Of a DNA stretch of 64,000 nt, positions 7,632 through 16,481 are shown piece by piece (the first letter of the stretch is position 1; every line of letters begins with the position of its first letter). Below the pieces are notes generated by a model that searched no databases, was not told where the DNA came from, and worked only from the letters and a program-made list of their open reading frames with translations. This DNA is from Hyphomicrobiales bacterium (lineage in GTDB: Bacteria; Pseudomonadota; Alphaproteobacteria; Rhizobiales; Beijerinckiaceae), in NCBI GenBank assembly GCA_027489535.1, contig JAIXZO010000022.1, positions 248,001 through 312,000 of the forward strand, given 5' to 3'. Both the position numbers and the translations under genes were made by a program.

Positions 7632-7692
7632 TCGTCGCGCAAGGGAGGACCGGCGACAGGCGGAAACGTTCGACGGCCCGCGTGACCTGCGG

Positions 7693-9939
7693 TCAGAACA
7701 CGAAGTCGGCGGCCGTCAAAAGGCTCGGCTGCGTGTTCTGGAGAGTGACGACGAGCGCGTCGACCGTGACGACGGTGGAGGTGCCGCTCGCGACGGCATG
7801 GGAGAGCACGTCGTCGAAGGAGGCGATGCCCGTTCCGCGCATGTCGATATGGTCGACGCCTGCGGCGAAATCGGTGATCAGCACGCGGCCGGTCGTGCCC
7901 GCCTTGAAGACGAAGGTGTCCGAACCCTCGTTGCCCACCAGCGTATCGTTTCCGCCGCCGCCGACGAGGACGTCGTTGCCCAAGCCGCCCGTCAGGCGGT
8001 CCGCGCCGCCGCTGCCGATCAGCGTGTCGTCGCCCGCGCCGCCGACAAGCTGGGCGCTGCCGCCCTCGGAGATCATCAGGTTTGCGCCGGAATTGCCGAC
8101 GCCGCGGAACGTCGAGTCGCCCGTATAGGTGAGCGCTTCGAGCTGGCCCGAAAGCGTGTAGCTCGACAGCGTGGTCATCACCGTGTCGTAGCCGCCGCTT
8201 GCGAGTTCCACGACCACGTCGCCGAGATGATCGACGATGTAGACGTCGTCGCCCTTGCCGCCCGTGAGCGTGTCGGCTCCCGTGGTTCCTTCGAGCATGT
8301 CGTTGCCGGCCGTGCCGACCGTCAGACCCGCCGAGGGAGCGGTCGAGGTCGAAGCGTCGGAGGAGACGGAAGTCACGGCACCGGAGGTTCCGGCGAAGAT
8401 GAAGTTCGAGGCGGTGAGGCTCGAAGCCGTCACGTTGTTGAGAACCATGGTCTCGCCGCCGAAGACGAGCTTGTTGAACGACGCGCCGGCGAGCGCCTGC
8501 GCCAAGGAGGTGATGCCGAGACCGCTGAGGTCGATCTTGTCCTGAGCGACGGAGAAATCCATCACCGTGTCGAGGCCGGTTTCGCCGGAGCGGATCACGA
8601 ACACGTCCGCGCCGTCGCCGCCGCGCAGCGTGTCGCTGCCCGCACCGCCGATGATCACGTCGTTGCCGATGCCGGCATCGATGTTGTCGTTGCCTGCGCC
8701 GCCGTCGACGCGGTCATTGCCGGCGCTCGATATCAGCGTGTCGTTGCCCGCTCCGCCGGTGATGACGTTGTCGCCGAGGCCGCCGACGCCGCGGAAGTTT
8801 CCGGTTCCGGCGAAGGTGAGGTTCTCGATGTTGCCGGGAAGCGTGTAGTTCAGCAGCGTCGTGCGGACCGTATCCACGCCGCCGGTGGCGAGTTCGTAGA
8901 TCGTCGCGCCGGTCGTGTTGATCACGTACGTGTCGTTGCCCGCCCCGCCGGCGAGGAAGTCCGCGCCTCCGCCGCCGTCGATGGTGTCGTTGCCCATGCC
9001 GCCGAGCAGACGGTCGTCGCCGGCGCCGCCGAAGATCTTGTCGTTGCCGGCCGCGCCGAAGATCGTGTCGTTGCCGCCGTTGCCGTAGATCACGTCGCTG
9101 CCGTCATTGCCCGCGAGGACGTCGGCGGCGGTGCCGCCGGTGACGGTCTTGGAGGCGAGGACCGAGGCGTCCTGCCAGACGCGCATGTAGTCGATCTTCA
9201 TCTGCGCGGGCCAGGGGGTCGTGCCGTCCGGGTTGCCGGGCCAAGTGCCGCCGACCGCCATATTGGCGATGAGATACATCGGCACCTTGGCGCTTTCCGG
9301 GGTGACCGTGGAGCCCATGGCCTTGCCGTCGAGATAGAAGGTGATGCGGTCGGGCTGCCAGTCCACGCCGTAGGTGTGGTAGCCGGCGGTCAGGTCGGTG
9401 ACGACGGCGCGCACCGTCTTGTTCACCGTGCCGTCGGCGGAGTGGACGGTCTGGAACAGGGAGTTCGGCAGGGAGCCGATCAGCTCGACCACGTCGATCT
9501 CGCTGCGCACCGAGGAGTCGGAGCTGCGGAGCCAAAGGGCGGGCCAGAGGCCCTTGCCGCCGGGGAAATCGGCGCGGAATTCGATGTAGCCGTATTTGAA
9601 TTCGGCGGTCTGCGCCGTGTTGATCATGCCCGAGGTGTAGGGCTGATAGGCGAGCTTCGCGAGATCGGCGGCCGGGGTCGGTCGGGCCGTGATCGTCAGC
9701 GTGCCGTCGCCCATCGAGAACGGATTGATGCCCACGGCCGAGCCGTCGGCGGCGCGGTAATCGCGATCCAGATAGATCTGCTTCTCGCCATTCGGCGCGA
9801 GCCAGCGGTAATTGCCGGGAAAGGTCGTGTTGTAGATCGCGGCCGGATCGTCCGGGAGCATCGTGCCGTTGAACTCTTCGCCGAAGCTCAGCTGCATTCC
9901 GGAACGGGGTGCATTCGAGGTGGTGGAATAGATGGTCAT
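7693..9939 (-). CDS. Secreted GH16 beta-glucanase with RTX calcium-binding repeats (ExsH-like)
   Basis: This 748-residue protein has an N-terminal GH16 domain (about 15-265) with the catalytic motif EIDVVE (Glu147, Asp149, Glu152). About six RTX nonapeptides (GGxGxDxxx) follow, then a second RTX block. No Sec signal is present; the RTX repeats and the C-terminal LLTAADFVF end indicate type I secretion. GH16-RTX proteins of rhizobia such as ExsH cleave exopolysaccharide. I chose ATG 9939, preceded by AAAAGGG, over the longer frame from 10044, whose extra 35 residues lack family character. No type I exporter is encoded in the window. A terminator follows. Confidence 0.88.
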   Translation of the reverse strand: MTIYSTTSNAPRSGMQLSFGEEFNGTMLPDDPAAIYNTTFPGNYRWLAPNGEKQIYLDRDYRAADGSAVGINPFSMGDGTLTITARPTPAADLAKLAYQPYTSGMINTAQTAEFKYGYIEFRADFPGGKGLWPALWLRSSDSSVRSEIDVVELIGSLPNSLFQTVHSADGTVNKTVRAVVTDLTAGYHTYGVDWQPDRITFYLDGKAMGSTVTPESAKVPMYLIANMAVGGTWPGNPDGTTPWPAQMKIDYMRVWQDASVLASKTVTGGTAADVLAGNDGSDVIYGNGGNDTIFGAAGNDKIFGGAGDDRLLGGMGNDTIDGGGGADFLAGGAGNDTYVINTTGATIYELATGGVDTVRTTLLNYTLPGNIENLTFAGTGNFRGVGGLGDNVITGGAGNDTLISSAGNDRVDGGAGNDNIDAGIGNDVIIGGAGSDTLRGGDGADVFVIRSGETGLDTVMDFSVAQDKIDLSGLGITSLAQALAGASFNKLVFGGETMVLNNVTASSLTASNFIFAGTSGAVTSVSSDASTSTAPSAGLTVGTAGNDMLEGTTGADTLTGGKGDDVYIVDHLGDVVVELASGGYDTVMTTLSSYTLSGQLEALTYTGDSTFRGVGNSGANLMISEGGSAQLVGGAGDDTLIGSGGADRLTGGLGNDVLVGGGGNDTLVGNEGSDTFVFKAGTTGRVLITDFAAGVDHIDMRGTGIASFDDVLSHAVASGTSTVVTVDALVVTLQNTQPSLLTAADFVF

Positions 9940-10301
9940 GGTCGCGATCCCTTTTCGTCGATGTCCAACCGGGACGCCTTTCCGCGGCGTCTTGTGGAGA
10001 TGAACATCGCTCGGGAATCGGCCCCGCAAATGGAGACAACGCATGGTTGCAGTGCGCCGTGCTCACTATGCGTTCACGGGTAATGATTATGCATAATTAA
10101 ACTGAAATCCGACGAATTCGGATTGCTGATGACGCTTTCTTAACGATGATTTCCTGTCGATTTACAAACCGGACTGCGCGCTCACGTCGGGAAATACGAC
10201 TTACGAAACGGCACCCGAAAAGCCGCGCCCGAGCCGCCGGACCGTGCCCGAACGGTCAGGCCGGCGCTTCCCGAATTGCGGCAAAATGTGGCGAGGTTCG
10301 A
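9940..10301. other. AT-rich intergenic region, 362 bp
   Basis: It lies between the start of the GH16 gene and the 3' end of the long sugar-acid operon, both on the minus strand. Bases 10070-10170 are markedly AT-rich for this genome and contain an ATCCGA/TCGGAT dyad, and are the likely promoter and control region of the glucanase. I cannot define -35 and -10 boxes with confidence. A hairpin at 10236-10265 may end the upstream operon. Confidence 0.5.
10236..10265 (-). terminator. Possible terminator of the sugar-acid operon
   Basis: GACCGT (10240-10245) pairs with ACGGTC (10252-10257), with outer GCCGG/CCGGC pairs across a small bulge. It lies about 40 bases beyond the epimerase stop on the minus strand. 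A true T-tract is missing (only CTTTTC further on), so this is tentative. Confidence 0.3.
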
Positions 10302-11300
10302 TCAGGGCGCTTCGAGCGCCGACTCGACGCGGACGCCGAGCTTCTCCGCCGTCGCGTCCGCGACCATCGCCGCGAAGGTCCACCGCGGCGCGTAGCCGAG
10401 CGTCTCGATCGCGGCGCGGCGGGAGGTGACGTAGTTCACGGCCGGGATCGGCAGGGTCACGTCGACGACGGGCAGGCCCGTCGCGGCATGGAGATGCGCG
10501 ACGGCTTCGTCGAAGCGGATCGCCTCCTCGGTGCCGAGATTGAAGGTGCGGCCCGCGGCGGCGGGATGGTCGAGGGCGAGGAGGATGCCGGAGACCAGAT
10601 CGCGGGTGTCGGTGATCGGCATGCGGAAGACCGTGCCGTCCTTGCCGCGGCTGATCAGCAGCTTCTCCGTGCCGTCGTCGTAAGGCCGGAGCGCCTCGAC
10701 CACCGCTTGATTGCCGAAGCCGGTCTGTTGGCGGATGCGGGCGCGCAGATAAAAGCGCGGGCCGGAGAAGAAGCTGTTTTGATCCAGAAGTTCCGAGGCG
10801 TCCTGCGTGTGCGAAAAGCGCAGGACGACGGTCTCGATGCCGGTCGTGCGGGCGAAATGGGCGACCATCTCCTCGCCGAGCAGCTTGGTGACGCCGTAGA
10901 TGCTCGTGGGTGCGGTGGGGTGGTCTTCGGTGATCGGTTGGAACTGCGGGGCGGTCTCGGGATAGACCTCGCCGCTCGAGGCGAAGACGAAGCGCTTCAC
11001 CTTCGCGGCCGCGGCGGCGCGCAGGAGCACGAAGGTACCGGTGACGTTGGCGTCGTGAAGACGGCGCGCATCGGCAGCGACCCAGGACATGTACGCGCCG
11101 ATATGGATCACCGCGTCCACGCCCTCCATCGCCTGCGCGGCGGCCGTGTCGTCGAAGGATCCCCTGACGCGGGTCAGGCGGGGATGCTCCATCGGGAGTT
11201 CCGCGACGTCGAGGGAGGTGACGAAGTCGCCGCGCTCCAGCAAGGCCGAAATCAACCGCCGTCCGACGCGGCCTGCGCCGCCGGTCACGAGAATGCGCAT
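10302..11300 (-). CDS. NAD-dependent epimerase/dehydratase-family sugar oxidoreductase
   Basis: A 332-residue extended SDR. The NAD site is TGGAGRVGRRLISALLERG (residues 6-24), and Asp36 in SLDVAE would bind the adenosine ribose. The catalytic Ser and YxxxK appear as FASSGEVYPE and SIYGVTK. Last gene of the sugar-acid operon, 10 bases after a permease gene. Uronate dehydrogenases belong to the same family, and the neighbouring lactonase and dehydratase genes would fit an NAD-dependent uronate or aldose oxidation, but this protein is longer than uronate dehydrogenase (about 265). Epimerase activity on a nucleotide sugar is the alternative. Confidence 0.88.
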   Translation of the reverse strand: MRILVTGGAGRVGRRLISALLERGDFVTSLDVAELPMEHPRLTRVRGSFDDTAAAQAMEGVDAVIHIGAYMSWVAADARRLHDANVTGTFVLLRAAAAAKVKRFVFASSGEVYPETAPQFQPITEDHPTAPTSIYGVTKLLGEEMVAHFARTTGIETVVLRFSHTQDASELLDQNSFFSGPRFYLRARIRQQTGFGNQAVVEALRPYDDGTEKLLISRGKDGTVFRMPITDTRDLVSGILLALDHPAAAGRTFNLGTEEAIRFDEAVAHLHAATGLPVVDVTLPIPAVNYVTSRRAAIETLGYAPRWTFAAMVADATAEKLGVRVESALEAP

Positions 11301-11310
11301 CGAGAGCCCC

Positions 11311-12129
11311 TTATTTGACGCTGCCCGCGGAAAGTCCGCTCACGAGGAACGGCTCCAGCAGCAGGAAAAGAACGAAGACCGGCAGCATCGACAGCGTGCC
11401 CGCCGCCATCAGCCCCGGCCAATCGACGTTATGCTCGCCGACGAAGGAAGCGAGGCCCGTGGTGACGGTCCACAGGCGCGGATCGGTGACGAGGGTGCGG
11501 GCGAAGACGAAATCCGCCCATGCCACGATGAAGAGGTAGACGGCGCAGGCGGCGATGCCGGGCTTGGCCGCCGGGAGCACGACATAGAGCAGCGCCTGAA
11601 GCCGCGAGCAGCCGTCGATGCGCGCCGCCGCGTCGAGATCGGGCGGAATGCCGTCGAAAAAGCCCTTCATCATCCATGTGGCGAAGGGGACGCCGACCGA
11701 AGTGTTGGCGATGACGAGCGCCAAGCGGTTGTCGATCAGGCCCGCATTGGCGAACATGATGTAGAACGGGATGACGATGAGGCTGCCGGGCAACATCTTG
11801 CTGACCAGCAGCATCAGGCCCGAGGCTTCCTGCGCACGGCTGCGGAAGCGCGAAAGGCTGTAGCCGGCGAGCGTCGCGACCACGAGGCTGAGCAGCACCG
11901 AAGCGCAGGAGACGAGCAGGCTGTTGATCAGCCACGTGCCGATCGGCCGACGTCCCATCACGCCGGTGAAGGCCGCGAAGCTCATGTCGCTCCATGACGG
12001 GAGCAGCGGCGGTTGCCGGGACAGGACGATGTGGGAGGGCACCGACGCGGTGACCAGCATCCAATAGATCGGGAACAGCACGAGACCGACGAGGACGACG
12101 GCGGCGAGGCCGAGGCGGAGTTCGCGCAT
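11311..12129 (-). CDS. ABC sugar transporter permease, MalG type (set 1)
   Basis: This 272-residue inner-membrane protein has six hydrophobic segments. The EAA loop is present as DLDAAARIDGCSRLQALLYVVLPAAKPGI (about 175-205), the contact to the ATPase. The C-terminal GLSAGSVK is typical of MalG-like CUT1 permeases. ATG 12129 overlaps the stop of the preceding permease (ATGA); the longer open frame to 12336 is that gene's shadow. It works with the permease at 12129-13040 and the binding protein at 13064-14299. No ATPase gene accompanies this set; the MalK-like protein at 21307-22401 is the likely partner. Confidence 0.92.
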   Translation of the reverse strand: MRELRLGLAAVVLVGLVLFPIYWMLVTASVPSHIVLSRQPPLLPSWSDMSFAAFTGVMGRRPIGTWLINSLLVSCASVLLSLVVATLAGYSLSRFRSRAQEASGLMLLVSKMLPGSLIVIPFYIMFANAGLIDNRLALVIANTSVGVPFATWMMKGFFDGIPPDLDAAARIDGCSRLQALLYVVLPAAKPGIAACAVYLFIVAWADFVFARTLVTDPRLWTVTTGLASFVGEHNVDWPGLMAAGTLSMLPVFVLFLLLEPFLVSGLSAGSVK

Positions 12130-13040
12130 CAGAAGAACTCCTTCTGCAGGGGCCGCCGCGCCGCGAGCACCACCAGCAGCGCGATGGCGAGCATGACCAT
12201 GCCGAGCACGCAGGCGCGGCCGATCTCGTAATAGGAGAAGGCTTCGAGATAGGCGCGGATGCCCAAGGTCTCCGTCGCCCGGTAGGGTCCGCCGCCGGTC
12301 GTCGCGAAGATGATGTCGAACTCGCGGAAGGCCCAAAGCGTGTTGAGCACGAAGGCCAGCACCGCCGCGCCGCGCACCGCGGGCCAGGTGACGAAGCGCA
12401 GCCGCTGCACCTTGTCGGCCCCGTCCATCCGGGCCGCTTCGTAAAGCTCATCGGGCACGGCCTGCAGGGCGGCGAGAATGGTGAGGGTGAAGAAGGGCAG
12501 GCTTTTCCAGACGGTCGGCAGAATGACCGCGAACATCGCCGTGCGTTCGTCGGTGAACCACGCGACGTCGCGAGCGATCAGGCCCGCGTCGCGCAGCAGC
12601 GCGTTGACGATGCCGTAGGAGGAGTCGAGCAACCAGAGAAAGAGCACGCTGACCAGAACCCCCGGCACCGCCCAAGGCAGCAAGGCCAAGCCGCGCAGCC
12701 AGCGCCGGCCGGGGAAGCGTTCGTTGAGCAGCAGCGCGAAGGCGAAACCGCCGAAGAAGGCCGGGATCATCGAGCCGGCGGTATAGACGAGCGTGGTGCT
12801 CACGCTCGCCCATGTGCCCGGATCGCTCAAGACCGCCGCGTAATGCGAAAAGCCGAGCGGTTGGCCGGAGCTTTCCAAGAAGTTCATGCTCTTGCCTTCG
12901 CGCAGGCTGAGCATGACGACCTTGTACATGGGGTAGAGGATCAGGAGGCCCGTGACGACGAGGGCCGGCAACAGGAGCACGAAGGCGAAGCGCCGATCCT
13001 GACGCTCCATCCCCGAGATCCGACGTGCGGCCGTCTTCAT
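12129..13040 (-). CDS. ABC sugar transporter permease, MalF/UgpA type (set 1)
   Basis: A 303-residue membrane protein with six predicted helices. The EAA motif reads ELYEAARMDGADKVQRLRFVTWPAV (about 195-220). FATTGGGPYRATETLGIRAYLEAF near the C-terminus is characteristic of CUT1 MalF-like subunits. The start at ATG 13040 gives the usual MKTA..RRISGMERQDRRF cytoplasmic lead into helix 1; the longer frame to 13721 runs through the binding-protein gene. It follows the binding-protein gene by 23 bases and overlaps the next permease. Confidence 0.92.
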   Translation of the reverse strand: MKTAARRISGMERQDRRFAFVLLLPALVVTGLLILYPMYKVVMLSLREGKSMNFLESSGQPLGFSHYAAVLSDPGTWASVSTTLVYTAGSMIPAFFGGFAFALLLNERFPGRRWLRGLALLPWAVPGVLVSVLFLWLLDSSYGIVNALLRDAGLIARDVAWFTDERTAMFAVILPTVWKSLPFFTLTILAALQAVPDELYEAARMDGADKVQRLRFVTWPAVRGAAVLAFVLNTLWAFREFDIIFATTGGGPYRATETLGIRAYLEAFSYYEIGRACVLGMVMLAIALLVVLAARRPLQKEFF

Positions 13041-13063
13041 CGCGGACCTCCCGACCCCCCCGA

Positions 13064-14299
13064 TCACTTGAGCGGCACGCGGCGCTCGAGCTCGTCCTGC
13101 AATTGCTTGAGGATCTGCTCGGTCGGCGTCTCGGTGTTGACGAGGCGGATGCCGCCCTCCCCGACCAGCTTCGCGATCTGGGCGTAACCCAGCTGCGCGG
13201 CGGGAGCGGTCGGGAACAGGTTTTCCGCCTTGCTCGCCGCGAGAAGCGCGTTCGAAAGCATGGGATCGGCCTTGATCGACGGGTCGTTCGCCACGTCCTT
13301 GCGCGGCGACGGGGCCTTGACCAGCTGGAAGTACTTCACCTGCCATTCGGGCTTCGCGATCATCTCGATGAAGCTCAAGACCAGCTTTCGCTTGGCGGGG
13401 TCGAGCCCGGCCGGAACGTGGATGCTGTTGGAGGTGCCGCCGGCGACCACCGGGAACGGCATCTGTCCGACCTTCAGATGCGGTTTGACCGCATCCGGGG
13501 CTTTGGCGAAGAGCGCCGCGACCCACGGCCCGTCCCGCATCATCGCGACCTTGCCGTCGACGAAAAGTTGGCGGGCGGTTTCGGTGGAGGTGCCCTTCGG
13601 CGCGTTCTTCACGGCGCCGCGGAAGCTCTCGACGGCGGCTACGGTTTTCGGGTCGGTGAGGTTGTAGGTGCCGTCGGGCTTGAACAGGGACGCGCCGAGG
13701 CCGGTGGCCCATGTGGACCAATCGACGAAGATGTTCGGGTGCTCGGCCGTGGTCGCGCCCCAGCCGAAGACGCCCTTCGAGGCGTCGGTGGTCGCCTTGA
13801 TCGCCTTGAGCAGCTCATCGGGGGTTTTGGGAACGCCGACGCCGGCGTCGGCCAGCATCTTCTCGTTGTAGTAAAACACCATGCCGTAGGCCATCAGCAG
13901 GACGCCGCGCGTCTTGCCCTCCCACACCATCTCCTTTTGGAGCGGGATATAGGCGCTTTCGATGCCTGCGGATTTCACGAAGTCGTCGATGTCGTCGAGC
14001 CAGCCCTGCTTGGCGAAGGCGGCGAAATTGCGCGTGGGCAGCTGCACGATGTCCGGCGGGCGCTTGGAGGCGAAGCGCACGGTAGTGCGGTCGATATAGT
14101 CCTTGAAGGGGATCTGATACTTGTTGATCTTCACGCCGGGATTGGCGGCCTCGAAGGCCTTGACGGCCTCGTTCCAGAAATCGGCCGGGCCGGGCTCTTC
14201 GGCCTGCCAGGTCGGGAATTCCAGTTCGACCGTCTGAGCGGTTGCGGGTCCGGCAAGCCCGAGGGCGAGCGCGGCGGCCAAAAACGTCCTGCGTTGCAT
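13064..14299 (-). CDS. ABC sugar transporter substrate-binding protein (set 1)
   Basis: This 411-residue family 1 extracellular solute-binding protein has a short N-terminal signal, MQRRTFLAAALALGLAGPATAQ, with an RRTFL motif that could direct it to Tat. The mature part shows the MalE-like landmarks FEAANPGVKINKYQIPFKDYIDRTTVRFASKRPPDIV (about 55-90) and AVGKVAMMRDGPW-type segment (VDGKVAMMRDGPWVAAL). It heads transporter set 1 and follows the second DHDPS-family gene by 66 bases. The presence of another complete binding protein in the same operon suggests two distinct or successive ligands. Confidence 0.92.
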   Translation of the reverse strand: MQRRTFLAAALALGLAGPATAQTVELEFPTWQAEEPGPADFWNEAVKAFEAANPGVKINKYQIPFKDYIDRTTVRFASKRPPDIVQLPTRNFAAFAKQGWLDDIDDFVKSAGIESAYIPLQKEMVWEGKTRGVLLMAYGMVFYYNEKMLADAGVGVPKTPDELLKAIKATTDASKGVFGWGATTAEHPNIFVDWSTWATGLGASLFKPDGTYNLTDPKTVAAVESFRGAVKNAPKGTSTETARQLFVDGKVAMMRDGPWVAALFAKAPDAVKPHLKVGQMPFPVVAGGTSNSIHVPAGLDPAKRKLVLSFIEMIAKPEWQVKYFQLVKAPSPRKDVANDPSIKADPMLSNALLAASKAENLFPTAPAAQLGYAQIAKLVGEGGIRLVNTETPTEQILKQLQDELERRVPLK

Positions 14300-14365
14300 G
14301 ACTGCTTCTCCCTGTTTCGTTTCCCTTCGCCCGCTTCGATCTTCGCCGAATGCGGGGGTCGTTCT

Positions 14366-15298
14366 TCAGTGCGCCGTCCTCACGAGATATCGCCGTTCGG
14401 CGGCGAGGACGTCTTCGAGAAGGCGGTCCGCCTCGGCGAGCCCGAAGGGCGTCGGCGCGAGGGCGGGCGCGAGATCGTGAACTTCGGACAGGCCGAGGCG
14501 GCGGGCCATGACGCGCTTGCCGTAGCAGAGCAGGCCGGGGACGCTGCGGGTCATGAAGACCACCAGCGGCAGGATCTCCTTGTGGACGGCGCGGGCGGCT
14601 TCGATGCGGGCGGGATCGCCGCTCGTCAGCGCCTCGTAGATGAAGACCTGAAGCGCGAGGCAGTCGGGGGCGGGAATGAGGCCCGCGCCGCCGCTTTCGA
14701 TCAGCGACAGGAATTCGAGGCCGCCATGCCCGCCGAAGGTATCGACCTTTCCGTCGAGCGACGCGACGACGCGCGCGATGTCCACCGACCAGCCCTCGGC
14801 CTTCAGCAGCGAGATGTTGGGATGGCGGCGGAGCAAGGCCGTCAGCCCGTCCGGCGTCATCGAACTCGCGAGATTGACGGGATTGTTCTGCACCGCGACG
14901 GGCATGTCGAGGGCATCCGCGATGGTGCCGAAATGTGCGGCGAGATCGGCCTCGGAATGGCCCGCGCCGGGCGGAGGCTGGAGGATGACCCAATCAGCCC
15001 CGCAGGAGTTGGCGAAATGCGCGAAGGCGATCTGCTCCTGCGCGTCCGGCTCGCCGATGGTGACGGCGTAGGGCAAGCGGCCCGCGAGAAGCTCGCCGAC
15101 CACGGCGACGAGCGCGCGCCGGCCGGCCGTATCCATCTTGTGCACTTCGGTGACGAGGCCGAGCACCATGATGCCGTGCGCGCCGGCCGCGATGCAGTGC
15201 TCGACCTGAAGGCGCATCGCCTCGCGGTCCAAGCGACCCTCGCGGTCGAAGAAGGCGTAGAGGACGGGGTAGACGCCCTTGAAGCGGGGAACGCTCAT
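14366..15298 (-). CDS. DHDPS-family lyase/dehydratase (copy 2)
   Basis: A 310-residue (beta/alpha)8-barrel protein of the dihydrodipicolinate synthase/N-acetylneuraminate lyase superfamily. The Schiff-base lysine is in NISLLKAEGW (about residue 165). The glycine-rich GAHGIMVLGLVTEVHKMD replaces the usual GTTGE loop. The conserved tyrosine of the YNxP motif is replaced: the protein reads VQNNPVN (about 136-142). In a sugar-acid operon, the expected reaction is on a 2-keto-3-deoxy acid (aldol cleavage or dehydration), not lysine synthesis. It is 10 bases downstream of the mandelate-racemase-family gene. It is a distant paralogue of the gene at 16468-17397. Confidence 0.87.
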   Translation of the reverse strand: MSVPRFKGVYPVLYAFFDREGRLDREAMRLQVEHCIAAGAHGIMVLGLVTEVHKMDTAGRRALVAVVGELLAGRLPYAVTIGEPDAQEQIAFAHFANSCGADWVILQPPPGAGHSEADLAAHFGTIADALDMPVAVQNNPVNLASSMTPDGLTALLRRHPNISLLKAEGWSVDIARVVASLDGKVDTFGGHGGLEFLSLIESGGAGLIPAPDCLALQVFIYEALTSGDPARIEAARAVHKEILPLVVFMTRSVPGLLCYGKRVMARRLGLSEVHDLAPALAPTPFGLAEADRLLEDVLAAERRYLVRTAH

Positions 15299-15308
15299 CC
15301 GGCCGCCC

Positions 15309-16481
15309 TCACCCGATCACGTGGTCGAAGACGCTCGGATGCGGCTCGACGCCGAGACCCGGACCCGTCGGCACGGTGTAGAAGCCGGCTTGGCAGGCCA
15401 TGTCGCCCGTAACGTAGCGCAGGTTCTTGTCGAAGATGGAGTGCTGGTACTCGTGATAGGGCACGCGCTTGAGCGCGGCCGTCGCGTGCAGGCTCGCGGC
15501 CATGAAGATGCCGATGCCGATCGAGGCATGGGGGATGGTGTCGACGTGGAAGGCGTGCGCCATGCGGCCGATATGCAGGAATTCGGTCACGCCGGTATGG
15601 CCCATCTCGGGTTGGATGATGCTCATGCAGCGGCGCTCGAAGCGGGGGCGATACTCGAAGACCGTGCGCCATTCCTCGCCGAGCGCGAGCGGCGAGCCGA
15701 TGCCGCGGGCGACGAGTTCCTGCCCCTCGATGTCCTCCGGCTCGCAGGGCGCTTCGGCGAAATAGAGGTTGTAGGCTTCGAGCCGGCGGATGACGCGCAG
15801 GGCCTCGCCGGACGTGAACTTCCAATGCAGATCGACCATCAGGTCGATGTCGGGGCCGACGGCCTCGCGCAGTGCCGCCATCTCCTTGACGATGCCGTCG
15901 TCCGACATGGCGGCGGCGAATTTGATGCCCTTGAAGCCCTTGGCGACCCATTCGACGGCGAGATCGCACCGCTCCTGCAGCGTGGCCTTGGGCAGGCCGG
16001 AGACGTAGGCGGGCAGCGTGGCGTTGCGCATGCCGCCGAGCACCCCGGCGAGCGGGCGGTTCACGCCGCGGGCGAAGAGATCCCACACCGCGATGTCGAC
16101 GCCCGCGAGGCTGTCGACGTAATAGCCGCCGAAGAAGCCGCGCACGCGCATGAGGTCGTAGAGGTCTTCGTGCAGGACGACGGGATCGCCGGGATCGCGG
16201 CCGATGATCGCCGGCCCGAGCACCTCGTCGATGATGGCCTTGACCGCCTGCGGGGCGACGATGCCGTAGGTTTCGCCCCAGCCGACGCGGCCGCTCTCGC
16301 CCGTGATCTTGATCAGCACGGACATGTCGGAGGTCGGGTAGATCGACCGGTTGCCCTTGCGGATGACGTAGCCCTTCTCGTTGATGCGCTCGCCTTCGCG
16401 CAGCGGGCCGAGATAGGGGACGTCCCGCGGAATGGAGACGATGAAGGTTTCGACCTTCGTGATCGCGTCAAGCGGCGGCAT
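15309..16481 (-). CDS. Mandelate racemase/muconate lactonizing family dehydratase (operon copy)
   Basis: This 390-residue enolase-superfamily enzyme has metal ligands Asp217 (DLMVDLHW), Glu243 (FAEAP) and Glu269 (LALGEEW). Lys187 lies in GIKFAAA, and a C-terminal His is in IPHASIG (about 318), giving a likely Lys/His acid-base pair. The usual Asp partner of that His is Glu here (IIQPEMGHTG). These features suit a sugar-acid dehydratase. Start ATG 16481 overlaps the preceding gene by 14 bases; the 38 extra residues of the longer frame are out-of-frame DHDPS sequence. It is flanked on both sides by DHDPS-family genes whose products would accept its keto-deoxy product. Confidence 0.9.
   Translation of the reverse strand: MPPLDAITKVETFIVSIPRDVPYLGPLREGERINEKGYVIRKGNRSIYPTSDMSVLIKITGESGRVGWGETYGIVAPQAVKAIIDEVLGPAIIGRDPGDPVVLHEDLYDLMRVRGFFGGYYVDSLAGVDIAVWDLFARGVNRPLAGVLGGMRNATLPAYVSGLPKATLQERCDLAVEWVAKGFKGIKFAAAMSDDGIVKEMAALREAVGPDIDLMVDLHWKFTSGEALRVIRRLEAYNLYFAEAPCEPEDIEGQELVARGIGSPLALGEEWRTVFEYRPRFERRCMSIIQPEMGHTGVTEFLHIGRMAHAFHVDTIPHASIGIGIFMAASLHATAALKRVPYHEYQHSIFDKNLRYVTGDMACQAGFYTVPTGPGLGVEPHPSVFDHVIG

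Larger units (their letters stand above)
7266..7692. other. Repeat-containing intergenic region, 427 bp
   Basis: This stretch carries three copies of a 42-base palindromic repeat (one inverted, two direct) and the terminator of the GH16 gene. No open frame in it has support beyond the repeats themselves. Confidence 0.7.

Noticed and set aside
7537-10083. 848-residue open frame on the plus strand
   Set aside because: It is antisense to the GH16/RTX gene; its Asp/Arg/Val-rich repetitive translation is the mirror of GC-rich RTX codons and shows no domain.
13025-15412. 795-residue plus-strand frame
   Set aside because: It is antisense to the set 1 binding protein and DHDPS-family gene; the translation is of low complexity without recognisable domains.
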